Below are positions 1 to 6,860 of a DNA stretch of 9,933 bases, one piece after another (position 1 is the stretch's first letter; each line of letters starts with the position of its first letter). The translations under genes were made by a program, and so were the position numbers. Source of the stretch: Candidatus Acetothermia bacterium (GTDB lineage Bacteria; Bipolaricaulota; Bipolaricaulia; RBG-16-55-9; DRXL01); contig JAPWVB010000043.1 of assembly GCA_028275205.1 (NCBI GenBank), forward strand, positions 1 to 9,933, given 5' to 3'. The notes under the pieces are model-generated. The model made no database searches. It saw only the letters and a program-made list of their open reading frames with translations, and was not told the DNA's origin.

Positions 1-90
1 GGGGAGATCCTGCTCGCCAAGAAATGGATCACCGAGGCCGATCTGGTGCGTGCTCTAATGCTCCAGGGCAAACCCATCGACGTGAAGTGA
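1..90 (+). CDS. C-terminal end of an unidentified protein (partial)
   Basis: The window opens inside an open frame that gives 29 residues, GEILLAKKWITEADLVRALM followed by a short polar tail, and stops at TGA (88-90). The pattern 'GEIL-x(4)-WIT-x-ADLVRALM' resembles the helix-turn-helix of MshEN/GspE N-terminal-type modules (usual form 'LGEILvekGLITeeqLeeAL'), which sit in type II secretion/type IV pilus ATPases and in many regulatory proteins. The match is short and lies at the extreme C-terminus, so the function of the whole protein cannot be stated. The next gene starts only 6 bp downstream on the same strand, so the two are probably cotranscribed. Confidence 0.6.
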   Translation, partial: GEILLAKKWITEADLVRALMLQGKPIDVK

Positions 91-96
91 TCGCTC

Positions 97-1134
97 ATGG
101 CGCGCCGCTGGATGAGCGCAGGGGCAGTCCTCGCGGGGCTGAGTCTTGTGTGGCTGCCCGCAAGTGCCCTGCTCATCTCCCAGATCGAATTCGATCTGGC
201 CCTGCCCCGCGGAGCCGTTGATACCCTTACGTTCTCCGTGCTCAATAACGAGACAGATCCCTTAGAGATTCAGATCAGCCTTGCCGACTGGGACCGAGAT
301 ATCACCGGGGAGAATCGCTTCTACCCGCCGGGGACGCTGCCCCGCTCGGCCGCGCCGTGGCTTTCGGTCAGCCCGCTGCGATTCGATCTTGAGCCAAACA
401 AGCAGCAAGAAGTTCGCTTCTCCATCAAAGTCCCCTCAGACATCGCGGGGACGTACTGGGCGGCGATCATGGTCGAGGCTGCCCCCAAGCAGACGCAGCC
501 TCAGCCTCCAGGCACGACCGTGATCGTGCGGCGCCGCTTCGCCGTTAAGGTCTTAGAAACACCACCCGGCACAGGCACCAAAGATGGCCGGATCACCCTG
601 ATAGACGTGCGCGGGCTCAATCCCCCAAATTACTTGGTAGAGTTTGAGAACCGCGGGACGATCCACGCTCCGCGCGTGACGGGCCGGATCGAGCTGCGCG
701 ACGAGAAGGGCACCCTCCTCGAAAAGCTCGACCTTGAGAGCTTTCCCATCCTTCCCGGCGCCAAGCGCCTCCTTAAAGTGACCAGCGCCCGCAAGAAGGG
801 AGATCTCTTGCCCCCGGGGAAGTATCTCGTCGTAGCTGTCCTCGATTACGGGGGAGAGACCCTCGCCGGCGGGCAGTTTGTCCTGAGAATCAAGCCCCTA
901 CAGCTCGTCCCCATCGGGACAGCTTCCGCCCCGCCTCAAGATCTAGATAAAGACGGGTTATACGAAGATATCAACGCCGACGGGAAGCTGACGCTGGACG
1001 ATCCCGCCCTGCTTGGGCTCAATCTCGACAGACCCGCGGTGCAAGAGAACGCGCGAGCGTTCGACTTCGACAACGATGGCGACGCCGACTTCGACGACGT
1101 CATCGCCCTCAAGAAGATGGCCCAAGGGTCCTGA
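97..1134 (+). CDS. Exported PapD-chaperone-like Ig protein with dockerin-like C-terminal repeats
   Basis: This 345-residue protein starts with a classic signal peptide: MARRW, a hydrophobic core, then a cut near 'PASA' at about residue 24. Residues 26-130 look like the first Ig domain of a pilus chaperone, with alternating strands, 'SAAPWLSVSPLRFDLEPNKQ' and 'GTYWAAIMVE'. Residues 140-268 look like a second beta-sandwich. Residues 282-343 carry three Asp-rich DxDxDG-type loops (DLDKDG, INADGK, DFDNDGDADFDD) separated by short helices, as in type I dockerin or EF-hand-like calcium sites. A periplasmic or surface location is expected. No strong Shine-Dalgarno precedes ATG 97; an AAGTGA spanning the upstream stop is the best candidate. 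The alternative ATG at 112 would shorten the signal peptide. The chaperone-like fold is recognised by pattern; a role in pilus assembly is inference. Confidence 0.75.
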   Translation: MARRWMSAGAVLAGLSLVWLPASALLISQIEFDLALPRGAVDTLTFSVLNNETDPLEIQISLADWDRDITGENRFYPPGTLPRSAAPWLSVSPLRFDLEPNKQQEVRFSIKVPSDIAGTYWAAIMVEAAPKQTQPQPPGTTVIVRRRFAVKVLETPPGTGTKDGRITLIDVRGLNPPNYLVEFENRGTIHAPRVTGRIELRDEKGTLLEKLDLESFPILPGAKRLLKVTSARKKGDLLPPGKYLVVAVLDYGGETLAGGQFVLRIKPLQLVPIGTASAPPQDLDKDGLYEDINADGKLTLDDPALLGLNLDRPAVQENARAFDFDNDGDADFDDVIALKKMAQGS

Positions 1135-1232
1135 CCAGGCTCCGCCCCAGACTTCGTCTGGACTGTACGCCTTCGCCAGCCTTCGGCTGGCGAAGATGAA
1201 CGTCAAGCGAAGCTTGTCCAGGCGAAGCCTGG
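1135..1232. repeat. 98-bp hairpin-rich dispersed element, copy 1
   Basis: The stretch between the TGA of the gene at 97-1134 and the stop codon of hup (1233-1235, minus strand) is filled exactly by consecutive palindromes. They are CCAGAC-TTC-GTCTGG (1147-1161), an 11-bp stem with a TTC loop (1171-1195), CAAGC-GAA-GCTTG (1204-1216) and CCAGGC-GAA-GCCTGG (1218-1232). The ends form imperfect 12-bp terminal inverted repeats: 1135-1146 matches the complement of 1221-1232 at 11 of 12 positions. Positions 1147-1200 recur at 9879-9932 (49/54 identical). It could be a REP/MITE-like nonautonomous element and could also act as a bidirectional transcription stop between the convergent genes. No U-tract follows any stem, so intrinsic termination is not assured. 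Confidence 0.85.
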
Positions 1233-1556
1233 TTAGCCGCGCTTGATGGAGAGCTTCCCTCCCACCTCGACGACCTTGAGCTTCTTGCGCACCATCTCCT
1301 TGAGCTCGCGCCCGGCGCGGAAGGCGGGCACGGCCTTGGAGGCGACCATGATGCGCTGCTTGGTCTGCGGGTTGATGCGCATGGAGCTCTTGCGCGGGCG
1401 GGCCTCAAAGGTCCCAAAGCCCGTAATGCGCACCGGCTCCCCGTCGCAGATCGTCTTGGTGATGGTGCTGAACATCGCGTCTACGGCCTCTTTGGCCGCC
1501 TTCTTGCTTAAGCCCGTCTGCTTGGCTACCAGCTCCGCCAACTCCGCCTTGTTCAT
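1233..1556 (-). CDS. hup: DNA-binding protein HU
   Basis: This is a 107-residue HU/IHF-family histone-like protein, which binds and bends DNA as a dimer and compacts the nucleoid. The N-terminal helices 'MNKAELAELVAKQTGLSKK' are typical. The beta region has G46-F-G-T-F50, the arm carries N62-P63-Q-T (the intercalating proline is Pro63), and the end has 'VPAFRAGRELKE'. Family members are usually about 90 residues; here a basic/hydrophobic tail of about 15 residues ends in SIKRG. In the arm, the usual 'R-x-G-R-N-P' reads 'S-M-R-I-N-P', so the conserved glycine is missing. The start ATG (1556) has an excellent TAAGGGGGG Shine-Dalgarno. The gene converges on the surface-protein gene across the hairpin element and diverges from the large gene starting at 1756. 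HU versus IHF subunit cannot be settled, but a lone gene favours a homodimeric HU. Confidence 0.96.
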   Translation of the reverse strand: MNKAELAELVAKQTGLSKKAAKEAVDAMFSTITKTICDGEPVRITGFGTFEARPRKSSMRINPQTKQRIMVASKAVPAFRAGRELKEMVRKKLKVVEVGGKLSIKRG

Positions 1557-1565
1557 CGCAGAATA

Positions 1566-1573
1566 CCCCCCTT
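1566..1573 (-). promoter_or_regulatory. Ribosome binding site of hup
   Basis: On the minus strand the bases read AAGGGGGG, 9 nt before the hup ATG. This is a strong purine-rich Shine-Dalgarno and supports the chosen start. Confidence 0.7.
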
Positions 1574-1640
1574 ACTGAAAATCTGTGGTGGACTGGGCGA
1601 CGGCGTCAGCGGGCCCTCGCGCCAGCCCTCGAATGCCCAT

Positions 1641-1670
1641 ATTTTAGAGGCTCACCCCCCTCGAAGGCAA
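1641..1670 (-). promoter_or_regulatory. Candidate sigma70 promoter of hup
   Basis: On the minus strand TTGCCT (1665-1670) is followed after 18 bp by TAAAAT (1641-1646). Transcription would start near 1634, giving a leader of about 78 nt. The -10 box matches the consensus at 5 of 6 positions and the -35 at 4 of 6. The box lies in the 199-bp divergent region (1557-1755) between hup and the large surface-protein gene, which otherwise holds only a candidate promoter for that gene and nothing else I can recognise. Confidence 0.4.
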
Positions 1671-1713
1671 ATTGGAGCAGGACAGAGGTGCCCTCACCGT
1701 CGGGCAAACGTCC

Positions 1714-1742
1714 TTGGATCAACGCGAAAAAGCTCTTAGGAT
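1714..1742 (+). promoter_or_regulatory. Weak candidate promoter of the large surface-protein gene
   Basis: TTGGAT (1714-1719), a 17-bp spacer and TAGGAT (1737-1742) precede the ATG at 1756. The predicted start of transcription is only a few bases before the ATG. The same stretch includes AGGA (1738-1741), which could instead be a Shine-Dalgarno, although 14 nt from the ATG is long. The matches to consensus are modest. Confidence 0.25.
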
Positions 1743-1755
1743 AAAGCATCTCGCA

Positions 1756-4700
1756 ATGTGCCGCCTCCGAATCTCTTGGGGAGTGCTGCTCCTGGTGGTC
1801 GTGGGATGGGATGGGGTTAGCCAAGTGGTGGTGACGCCGCCGCCTGCCCCGCCGCCCGTCCGCCCCGGCGATACCCTCACCCTGCCGTTCATCGTCAAGA
1901 ATATCAGCACAGAACGAGATATCTTTGAATTTTCCTTGGACGCTCCTGCGGGCTTGGACCCCCTGGGGATGCCTGAGCCTCTGGAGCTGGACACAAATGC
2001 CCAAGAGACCGTCTTCGTTAGCTTCGTCGTCACTCCTAGAGCGCGCGCGGGCGCTCACAGTATTACTCTTCTTGCTCGCTCGCGCCGGAATCCGTCTATA
2101 GTGGGCCAGGCGAGCGTGACCGTCACCGTCAGCGCAGCCCCAGGTTTAGAGCTGATCCCTCCAAGGCCTCAAGCCGTCGAGCCAGGAAGCTCAGCGAAGC
2201 TGCTCTTTCTCTTGCGCAATACGGGCAACGTGGCCGACCGGGTCGCCCTCGCGGCTCAGAGCCCGTTCCCGGTCACGGTGCCTGCGGGAGAGATCCCTCT
2301 TGACGTAGGGGAGCGCCGCGAAATCCCCATAGAGATAAAGATTCCCAAGGGTGCGCCCTCAGCGAGGGTGCGCGTCACCCTGCAGGCCACCTCCCGGCTC
2401 TTTCAGATATCTGCCACGGCGACGGCCGTTGTGGAGATCTTGCCCCCGCTGCCCCAAGACGTCAAGGGCACCCTCTTCTTGACGATCCCTTCGGAGGTTG
2501 GATTTCAGATTGAGGGGCAGACGGGGCTTACTCTTAGTGCTTCTATAGCGATTCGGGAGCTGGGCGGGGCCTTGGTGCCCGACCGGCCCGCGGTGCGCCT
2601 CAACGTCGGTGGCTCCCTGAACATCACGAACACAAGCTCTGGGACGATCACCGTCACCGTCTCCGATGGGCGCCCTCCCATCACTATCGCCCCTGCGGCA
2701 AGCGCTCCGTTGAGCTTCCCCACATCGGGAATCTTCACCGTCGCCGTCAGCGATGGGGCTCTCCTCCCGTCGGCGATCATCGTAGCTGTACAAGACTTGC
2801 TCTTTCGGCAGAGGCTGAGCGGGCGCGGCGCGGTCGCTCAGCAAGGCCAGCTCTCTTATCTGCTCGATCTGCAGAATCTCTTCGAGCTGAATGCGATCTC
2901 CTTTGAGCTTGATACCAAGCCGGTGGGGATCGCCCTTGGCGATCTCTCCCGGCTGGTCAGTTCGCTGGCGACCCTCAGGGGCCGAGGCGGCCAGCTCTCC
3001 GTACAGCCTGGATTTTTTGACGCAACGTTCTCCGTGGCCATGCTCACCGGAGGCCGCCTCGCTCCTGAGATCGAACTGCGCATCACCGACGATGCTAGTG
3101 AGCTTCCTCCCATTGTGACCGTCAGCCTCAATCAGCCCGTGCGATTTCGCAACGTCGGGCTTACCCCACACAGTGTAGCTATCCCTAGCGCAGGGAGCGT
3201 CCTCCTTGCGCCTGGGCAGTCGTTCGTCTATATATTTACGGCTTTAGGGCAAGTCACTGTGACAATAGACACGACATCTGTTACGTTTCTTGTGATCGCT
3301 GAGGCGTTTTGCAGCGCGTCGTTTCTGCTGTGCCTTGGGGCTGAAGGCCACGGGTCAGTGCTTCCGGGGGTGACTGTGGGGCAGGCGGCGCTCTTCGGCT
3401 ACGCTTCTTCAAATCTGATCACAACGCTGCTCCATCAGATCCGGTGGCAGATCCCCGAAGGAAGCGTCACTGCCGTCGAGGGCGGGCTCACCTGGCAGAA
3501 CGGGACTTTTTTAGATTCGGCCCTGCGCGCCAGCTCCGAGCTGCGCTTTGGGGACTTCTTCGTCGCTGCCTCTGTCCTGCGAGCCGGACGAGACTTCGTG
3601 GGCGACCGCCGCGACGAACAGAGCCTCCAAATAGTTCAGTCTTTCTCTAGCCCAAACCTCTCGCTGGGGCTCCTCTTCGAGCGCGCTCGCACGAACGTCG
3701 CCAACGATCCCCTTCAGCAGACGTTCACCCGCCAAGAGGCACGAGCGTTTCTGAGCTTAAAGCTCTCTGAGGTCCTCCCGACCGTGCGGCTCTCGGCCGC
3801 GTACAGCTCACTTATAGGCACCGGGCCGCTGCCTCCGACGGGCTTGGAGCGATTCGCGTTCACCTTGCAGGCGATCCAGCCCCTGGGGCGTCTGGGAGAC
3901 GTCTCCGTCTTCACGGAGCAAGCGCGCTTGGTCAATAGCGTTGCCGGCACGGAGATCGGTTTCGGCACGGTAGGCAGTGATTTCTCTCTGAGACTTCCGG
4001 AGCTGCGCGCGGCGCTGAGACTGGAGCACCGCTCCCAGGTCGATCTCCTCTCGAGCGCTCTTGTGAGCCAGGCGCTCATAGCTTCGGCGGGGGTGGAGCT
4101 TCTGCGCCGTCCCTTCAGCGTGCGCCTCGGGGTCACGCGCTTCCCCCAGCGCACCGATTTGAGCGTGGGGCTTGCGGGCCAGCTGGGGATCGCGGAGCTT
4201 GCGTTCTTTGGGCTCGTGGGGCTGCTCGATCTGGGCGGCGCGGACTTCAGCTTTGGATTAGCTCTTTTGGCTCGCTTTGACGCACCGATCCCCTTCCTCG
4301 TCGTCAAGGGCCAGGTCGAGGGGTTCGTCTTCATAGACGCCAACGCGAACGACCGGCGCGATCCTGACGAACCCGGGCCGAAAGATCTCATCCTCACGCT
4401 GGGGAACGAGAGGGCCCGCACGGACTCCCGCGGCTTCTTCAGATTTCCCCCAGTCTTCCCAGGGACGTATGAGCTCAAAATCGAGAAGCTTCCCCCGGGG
4501 CTCGTCGCCAAGACTGCGCTGCCTCAACGGATTCAGCTCGTCGCTGGCCAGATCCTCAAGCTCGAGATCCCTCTTGCCCAAGTCGCGGTGATCGAAGGGA
4601 CAGTCTTCAACGACGAGAACCGCAATGGCCACCTAGACCCCCTGGAGCGAGGCTTGAGCTTCGTGAGGGTCTTCTTGACAGACGAGTCTGGGAAGACCCG

Positions 4701-5232
4701 CGACCAGCGGACTGATCTTGACGGACGCTTTGTGTTCAGCGAGCTGCTTCCGGGAAAGTATACGGTTGCGCTGGACGCGCGCACGCTCCCGGAGAACTTC
4801 GTGCCCACGACCCCAGCAGAAGTCACAGTCGAGCTGAAAGCCCAGGAGCGCATCACTGTGAACTTTGGGGCGGCGGAGCGCCCTCGTACCGTCAAATTCC
4901 CGCCGGTAGCCGACTTTACGTTCTCGCCGGAACGCCCTAAAGTCGGCGAGACCGTGCGCTTCGATGCGTCCGAGTCTTTCGACCCCGACGGACAGATCGT
5001 CAAGTACGAATGGGATTTCGACAGCGACGGGACGATAGATGCCCACGGGGTCATCGTCGAGCACGTCTTCGCCCAGGCGGGCACGTTCACGGTGACGCTG
5101 ATAGTCACAGACAACGACGGCGAGACGGGCACGGCGCGCAAGACGATCGTCGTGGGGCCAGCACAGCTCACGAGAGCCGGCGCAAGAGCTGACGAAAGCG
5201 ATAGAAATACTCAGCCCCGGAGATCACCGTGA
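1756..5232 (+). CDS. Large exported multidomain surface protein (Ig, cupredoxin-like, barrel-like, SdrD_B, PKD)
   Basis: The frame is open from a TTG at 1672, but the ATG at 1756 places a signal peptide (MCRLRISWGVLLLVVVGW) at the N-terminus, giving 1158 residues. In order: two NEW3/CARDB-like Ig domains (about 35-126 and 135-225, the second with 'LRNTGNVADRVAL'); two related cupredoxin-like domains (about 280-347 and 455-515) with no complete copper-ligand set; a region of about 560-850 of alternating polar/apolar strands that could be an outer-membrane beta-barrel; two SdrD_B/CarboxypepD_reg-like domains starting near 854 ('VEGFVFIDANAND') and 946 ('IEGTVFNDENRNG'); and a PKD domain at about 1050-1135 ('YEWDFDSDG'). 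The last 23 residues form a polar tail encoded largely over the 3' end of pgsA (overlap 5168-5232). Function is unknown. Surface adhesion, envelope scaffolding or an usher-like role with the chaperone-like protein encoded upstream are possible. Confidence 0.8.
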   Translation: MCRLRISWGVLLLVVVGWDGVSQVVVTPPPAPPPVRPGDTLTLPFIVKNISTERDIFEFSLDAPAGLDPLGMPEPLELDTNAQETVFVSFVVTPRARAGAHSITLLARSRRNPSIVGQASVTVTVSAAPGLELIPPRPQAVEPGSSAKLLFLLRNTGNVADRVALAAQSPFPVTVPAGEIPLDVGERREIPIEIKIPKGAPSARVRVTLQATSRLFQISATATAVVEILPPLPQDVKGTLFLTIPSEVGFQIEGQTGLTLSASIAIRELGGALVPDRPAVRLNVGGSLNITNTSSGTITVTVSDGRPPITIAPAASAPLSFPTSGIFTVAVSDGALLPSAIIVAVQDLLFRQRLSGRGAVAQQGQLSYLLDLQNLFELNAISFELDTKPVGIALGDLSRLVSSLATLRGRGGQLSVQPGFFDATFSVAMLTGGRLAPEIELRITDDASELPPIVTVSLNQPVRFRNVGLTPHSVAIPSAGSVLLAPGQSFVYIFTALGQVTVTIDTTSVTFLVIAEAFCSASFLLCLGAEGHGSVLPGVTVGQAALFGYASSNLITTLLHQIRWQIPEGSVTAVEGGLTWQNGTFLDSALRASSELRFGDFFVAASVLRAGRDFVGDRRDEQSLQIVQSFSSPNLSLGLLFERARTNVANDPLQQTFTRQEARAFLSLKLSEVLPTVRLSAAYSSLIGTGPLPPTGLERFAFTLQAIQPLGRLGDVSVFTEQARLVNSVAGTEIGFGTVGSDFSLRLPELRAALRLEHRSQVDLLSSALVSQALIASAGVELLRRPFSVRLGVTRFPQRTDLSVGLAGQLGIAELAFFGLVGLLDLGGADFSFGLALLARFDAPIPFLVVKGQVEGFVFIDANANDRRDPDEPGPKDLILTLGNERARTDSRGFFRFPPVFPGTYELKIEKLPPGLVAKTALPQRIQLVAGQILKLEIPLAQVAVIEGTVFNDENRNGHLDPLERGLSFVRVFLTDESGKTRDQRTDLDGRFVFSELLPGKYTVALDARTLPENFVPTTPAEVTVELKAQERITVNFGAAERPRTVKFPPVADFTFSPERPKVGETVRFDASESFDPDGQIVKYEWDFDSDGTIDAHGVIVEHVFAQAGTFTVTLIVTDNDGETGTARKTIVVGPAQLTRAGARADESDRNTQPRRSP

Positions 5233-5707
5233 CGGCGACGACAATGGGGATAAGCACAGCTTTCACGCCCTCGGCGTCCCAGCGGAACGCGCTCTGGCTG
5301 AGCAGCACAAACACAAGTCCGATCTGAGAGAGCGTCTTGAGCTTGCCCCAGAGGCTCGCTTCGAGCACCACCCCTTGGGCGCTGATCACCGTGCGCAGCC
5401 CGGTCACCAAGAACTCCCGCGCGATGATCACGATCACGGGAACTGCCGAGATCTCTTGCCGTTGCACGAACGCCAAGAGCACCGAGATTATGAGAATCTT
5501 ATCGGCGATGGGGTCTGCGAACTTTCCGAGATCGGTCTCGTTGCGTCGCCAGCGTGCGAGATACCCATCGGCGGCATCGGTGAGCGCGGCCAGGGCGAAG
5601 AGCCCCAGGGCGATCAATCCAAAGTTTGGCCCAGGGACGAGCACAAAGTAGAGGATCGCCGGGATCAAGACGATGCGCAGCAGCGTCAGACCGTTGGGCC
5701 AATTCAT
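5168..5707 (-). CDS. pgsA: CDP-diacylglycerol-glycerol-3-phosphate 3-phosphatidyltransferase
   Basis: This 179-residue integral membrane enzyme transfers the phosphatidyl group from CDP-diacylglycerol to glycerol-3-phosphate, the committed step to phosphatidylglycerol. The CDP-alcohol phosphotransferase signature is complete: D44-x2-D47-G48-x2-A51-R52-x8-G61-x3-D65-x3-D69, whose aspartates bind divalent metal and the CDP moiety. The N-terminal 'N5-GLTLLR11' is also typical. Several hydrophobic segments (about 7-24, 29-43, 73-82, 87-103, 124-137, 150-165) fit a six-helix membrane protein. The length matches the E. coli enzyme (182). It lies 26 bp downstream of the alpha/beta hydrolase gene and is probably last in the infC-led transcript. 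No clear Shine-Dalgarno is seen. Its 3' end overlaps the convergent surface-protein gene by 65 bp. Confidence 0.95.
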   Translation of the reverse strand: MNWPNGLTLLRIVLIPAILYFVLVPGPNFGLIALGLFALAALTDAADGYLARWRRNETDLGKFADPIADKILIISVLLAFVQRQEISAVPVIVIIAREFLVTGLRTVISAQGVVLEASLWGKLKTLSQIGLVFVLLSQSAFRWDAEGVKAVLIPIVVAVTVISGAEYFYRFRQLLRRLS

Positions 5708-5733
5708 GGAGCCATTGTAAAGCGACGAGGAGG

Positions 5734-6492
5734 CTAGAGCAAGCGCGCGCAGAACTCCCGCAGGGCTGCGGTGACAGCCCGCGGCTGCTCGAGCATCACC
5801 ATGTGCCCGGCACCTTCGATGATCTTTAGCTGAGCAGTTGGAATGTTCTGCTGGAGGTACTCAGAATATTTTACCGGGGTGAGCTTGTCGTCGCGCCCAC
5901 AGAGTATCAGCGTGGGCACAGCAACCTCAGAAAGCCGAGCCATGACGTCGAATGTGTTACAGCTCGAAAAGTCCCGCAAAAGCGCATCAGCTCCATTGCG
6001 TCGCATCTGAGCGCAGGCTCTCTCGCGTAGCTCCTGAGGGCTCTGCTCCGAAAAGGCCCACTGCACGATAAAGTCAATCGCTCGCTCAAAGTCCGTCTGG
6101 CAGAGTTCTAAGATCTGCGGATGGACTCTGAGCTTCGCCCCGGTGCCCACAAGCCCTAAGCCCACAAGATTCTTTGGGCGCTGGAGCGCCACCATCAGCG
6201 CGATCGCCCCGCCCATCGAGTGCCCCACAACGACCGTGGGCATGGCCAACGCTTCGAGCACCGCGAGCACGTCTTCAGTATATGTCTGGAATCCTTCACC
6301 CTCACGGGCAGGGCTGCGCCCGTGGCCATTGAGATCGAGCGCCGCAACAGAAAAACTTGGGGCGAGCTCGCGCAGCTGCTCCCCCCAGCTAGAGTGATCT
6401 CCCCCAGCGCCGTGAATGAAGAGCAGGGCCGGCTGGCCCTGCCCCGCCTGTGCGTAATACAGCTCTGTCTGCTGGACTCTTACTGTGGGCAC
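5734..6492 (-). CDS. Alpha/beta-fold hydrolase
   Basis: This is a 252-residue soluble hydrolase of the alpha/beta fold. The visible catalytic machinery is an oxyanion motif 'HGAGGDHSSW' (27-36), the nucleophile elbow G90-H-S92-M-G-G95, the acid Asp202 in 'GRDDKLTP' and the base His230 in 'GAGHMV'. A cap region of about 120-180 is present. The substrate cannot be told; esterase, lactonase, haloperoxidase-like and meta-cleavage-product hydrolases share this pattern. There is no signal peptide, so it is cytoplasmic. The GTG start at 6492 overlaps the end of rplT by 13 bp, which suggests translational coupling, and no better start exists nearby. A hydrolase gene in a ribosomal-protein transcript just before pgsA may hint at lipid-related chemistry, but that is a guess. 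Confidence 0.9.
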   Translation of the reverse strand: MPTVRVQQTELYYAQAGQGQPALLFIHGAGGDHSSWGEQLRELAPSFSVAALDLNGHGRSPAREGEGFQTYTEDVLAVLEALAMPTVVVGHSMGGAIALMVALQRPKNLVGLGLVGTGAKLRVHPQILELCQTDFERAIDFIVQWAFSEQSPQELRERACAQMRRNGADALLRDFSSCNTFDVMARLSEVAVPTLILCGRDDKLTPVKYSEYLQQNIPTAQLKIIEGAGHMVMLEQPRAVTAALREFCARLL

Positions 6493-6848
6493 GAGCGTGC
6501 AAGCTGGGCTTTAGCCCTTTCGACAAGCACGTCGAACGTCTTCGGATCGTGGATGGCGATCTCGGCGAGCATCTTGCGATTGAGCTTCACGCCCGCCTTG
6601 GCCAAGCCGTTGATGAAGCGAGAGTATGGCAACCCTCGCGCCCGCGCCGCCGCGTTGATGCGAATGTTCCACAGCCTGCGGAAGTCGCGCTTGCGCAGCT
6701 TTCTGCTGATGTACGCGTTGCGCAGCGCGTGCATCACGCGCTCTTTGGCAATGCGGAAGCACGTGCGCCGCTTCCCTTTGAACCCCTTGGCAAGCTCCAA
6801 GATCTTCTTCCGTCGCAATAGTCTCTTATTGCCACCTTTGACGCGCAT
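6480..6848 (-). CDS. rplT: 50S ribosomal protein L20
   Basis: This 122-residue basic protein binds 23S rRNA early in 50S assembly. It matches the family along its length: an Arg/Lys-rich N-terminal half with 'LAKGFKGKRR', the hallmark 'RKRDFRRLWNIRINAAARAR', then 'GLPYSRFINGLAKAGVKLNR' and 'MLAEIAIHDPKTFDVLVERAK'. The usual length is about 118. The start ATG (6848) follows GGAGG (6853-6857) by 4 nt. It is 12 bp downstream of rpmI, the standard order. In E. coli and B. subtilis L20 represses its own operon by binding mRNA. Here the short infC leader (about 34 nt) leaves little room for a leader-type site, though an internal site is not excluded. Confidence 0.98.
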   Translation of the reverse strand: MRVKGGNKRLLRRKKILELAKGFKGKRRTCFRIAKERVMHALRNAYISRKLRKRDFRRLWNIRINAAARARGLPYSRFINGLAKAGVKLNRKMLAEIAIHDPKTFDVLVERAKAQLARSCPQ

Positions 6849-6860
6849 ACGTCCTCCGTT

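Noticed and set aside
958..1206. Minus-strand frame covering part of the hairpin element
   Set aside because: It mostly mirrors the 3' end of the chaperone-like gene; the part in the repeat is palindromic and not protein-like.
1135..1232. CRISPR array or attC-type site
   Set aside because: The palindromes differ from each other, are not separated by regular spacers, and no cas or integrase gene is present.
1672..1755. Longer start (TTG 1672) for the large surface protein
   Set aside because: It adds 28 polar residues before an otherwise good signal peptide; ATG 1756 puts the signal peptide at the N-terminus.
2359..3171. 270-codon open frame on the minus strand
   Set aside because: Antisense to the large surface-protein gene, low-complexity charged composition and no recognisable domain.
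3714..4511. 265-codon open frame on the minus strand
   Set aside because: Ser/Arg-rich shadow of the large gene, typical of GC-rich antisense frames.
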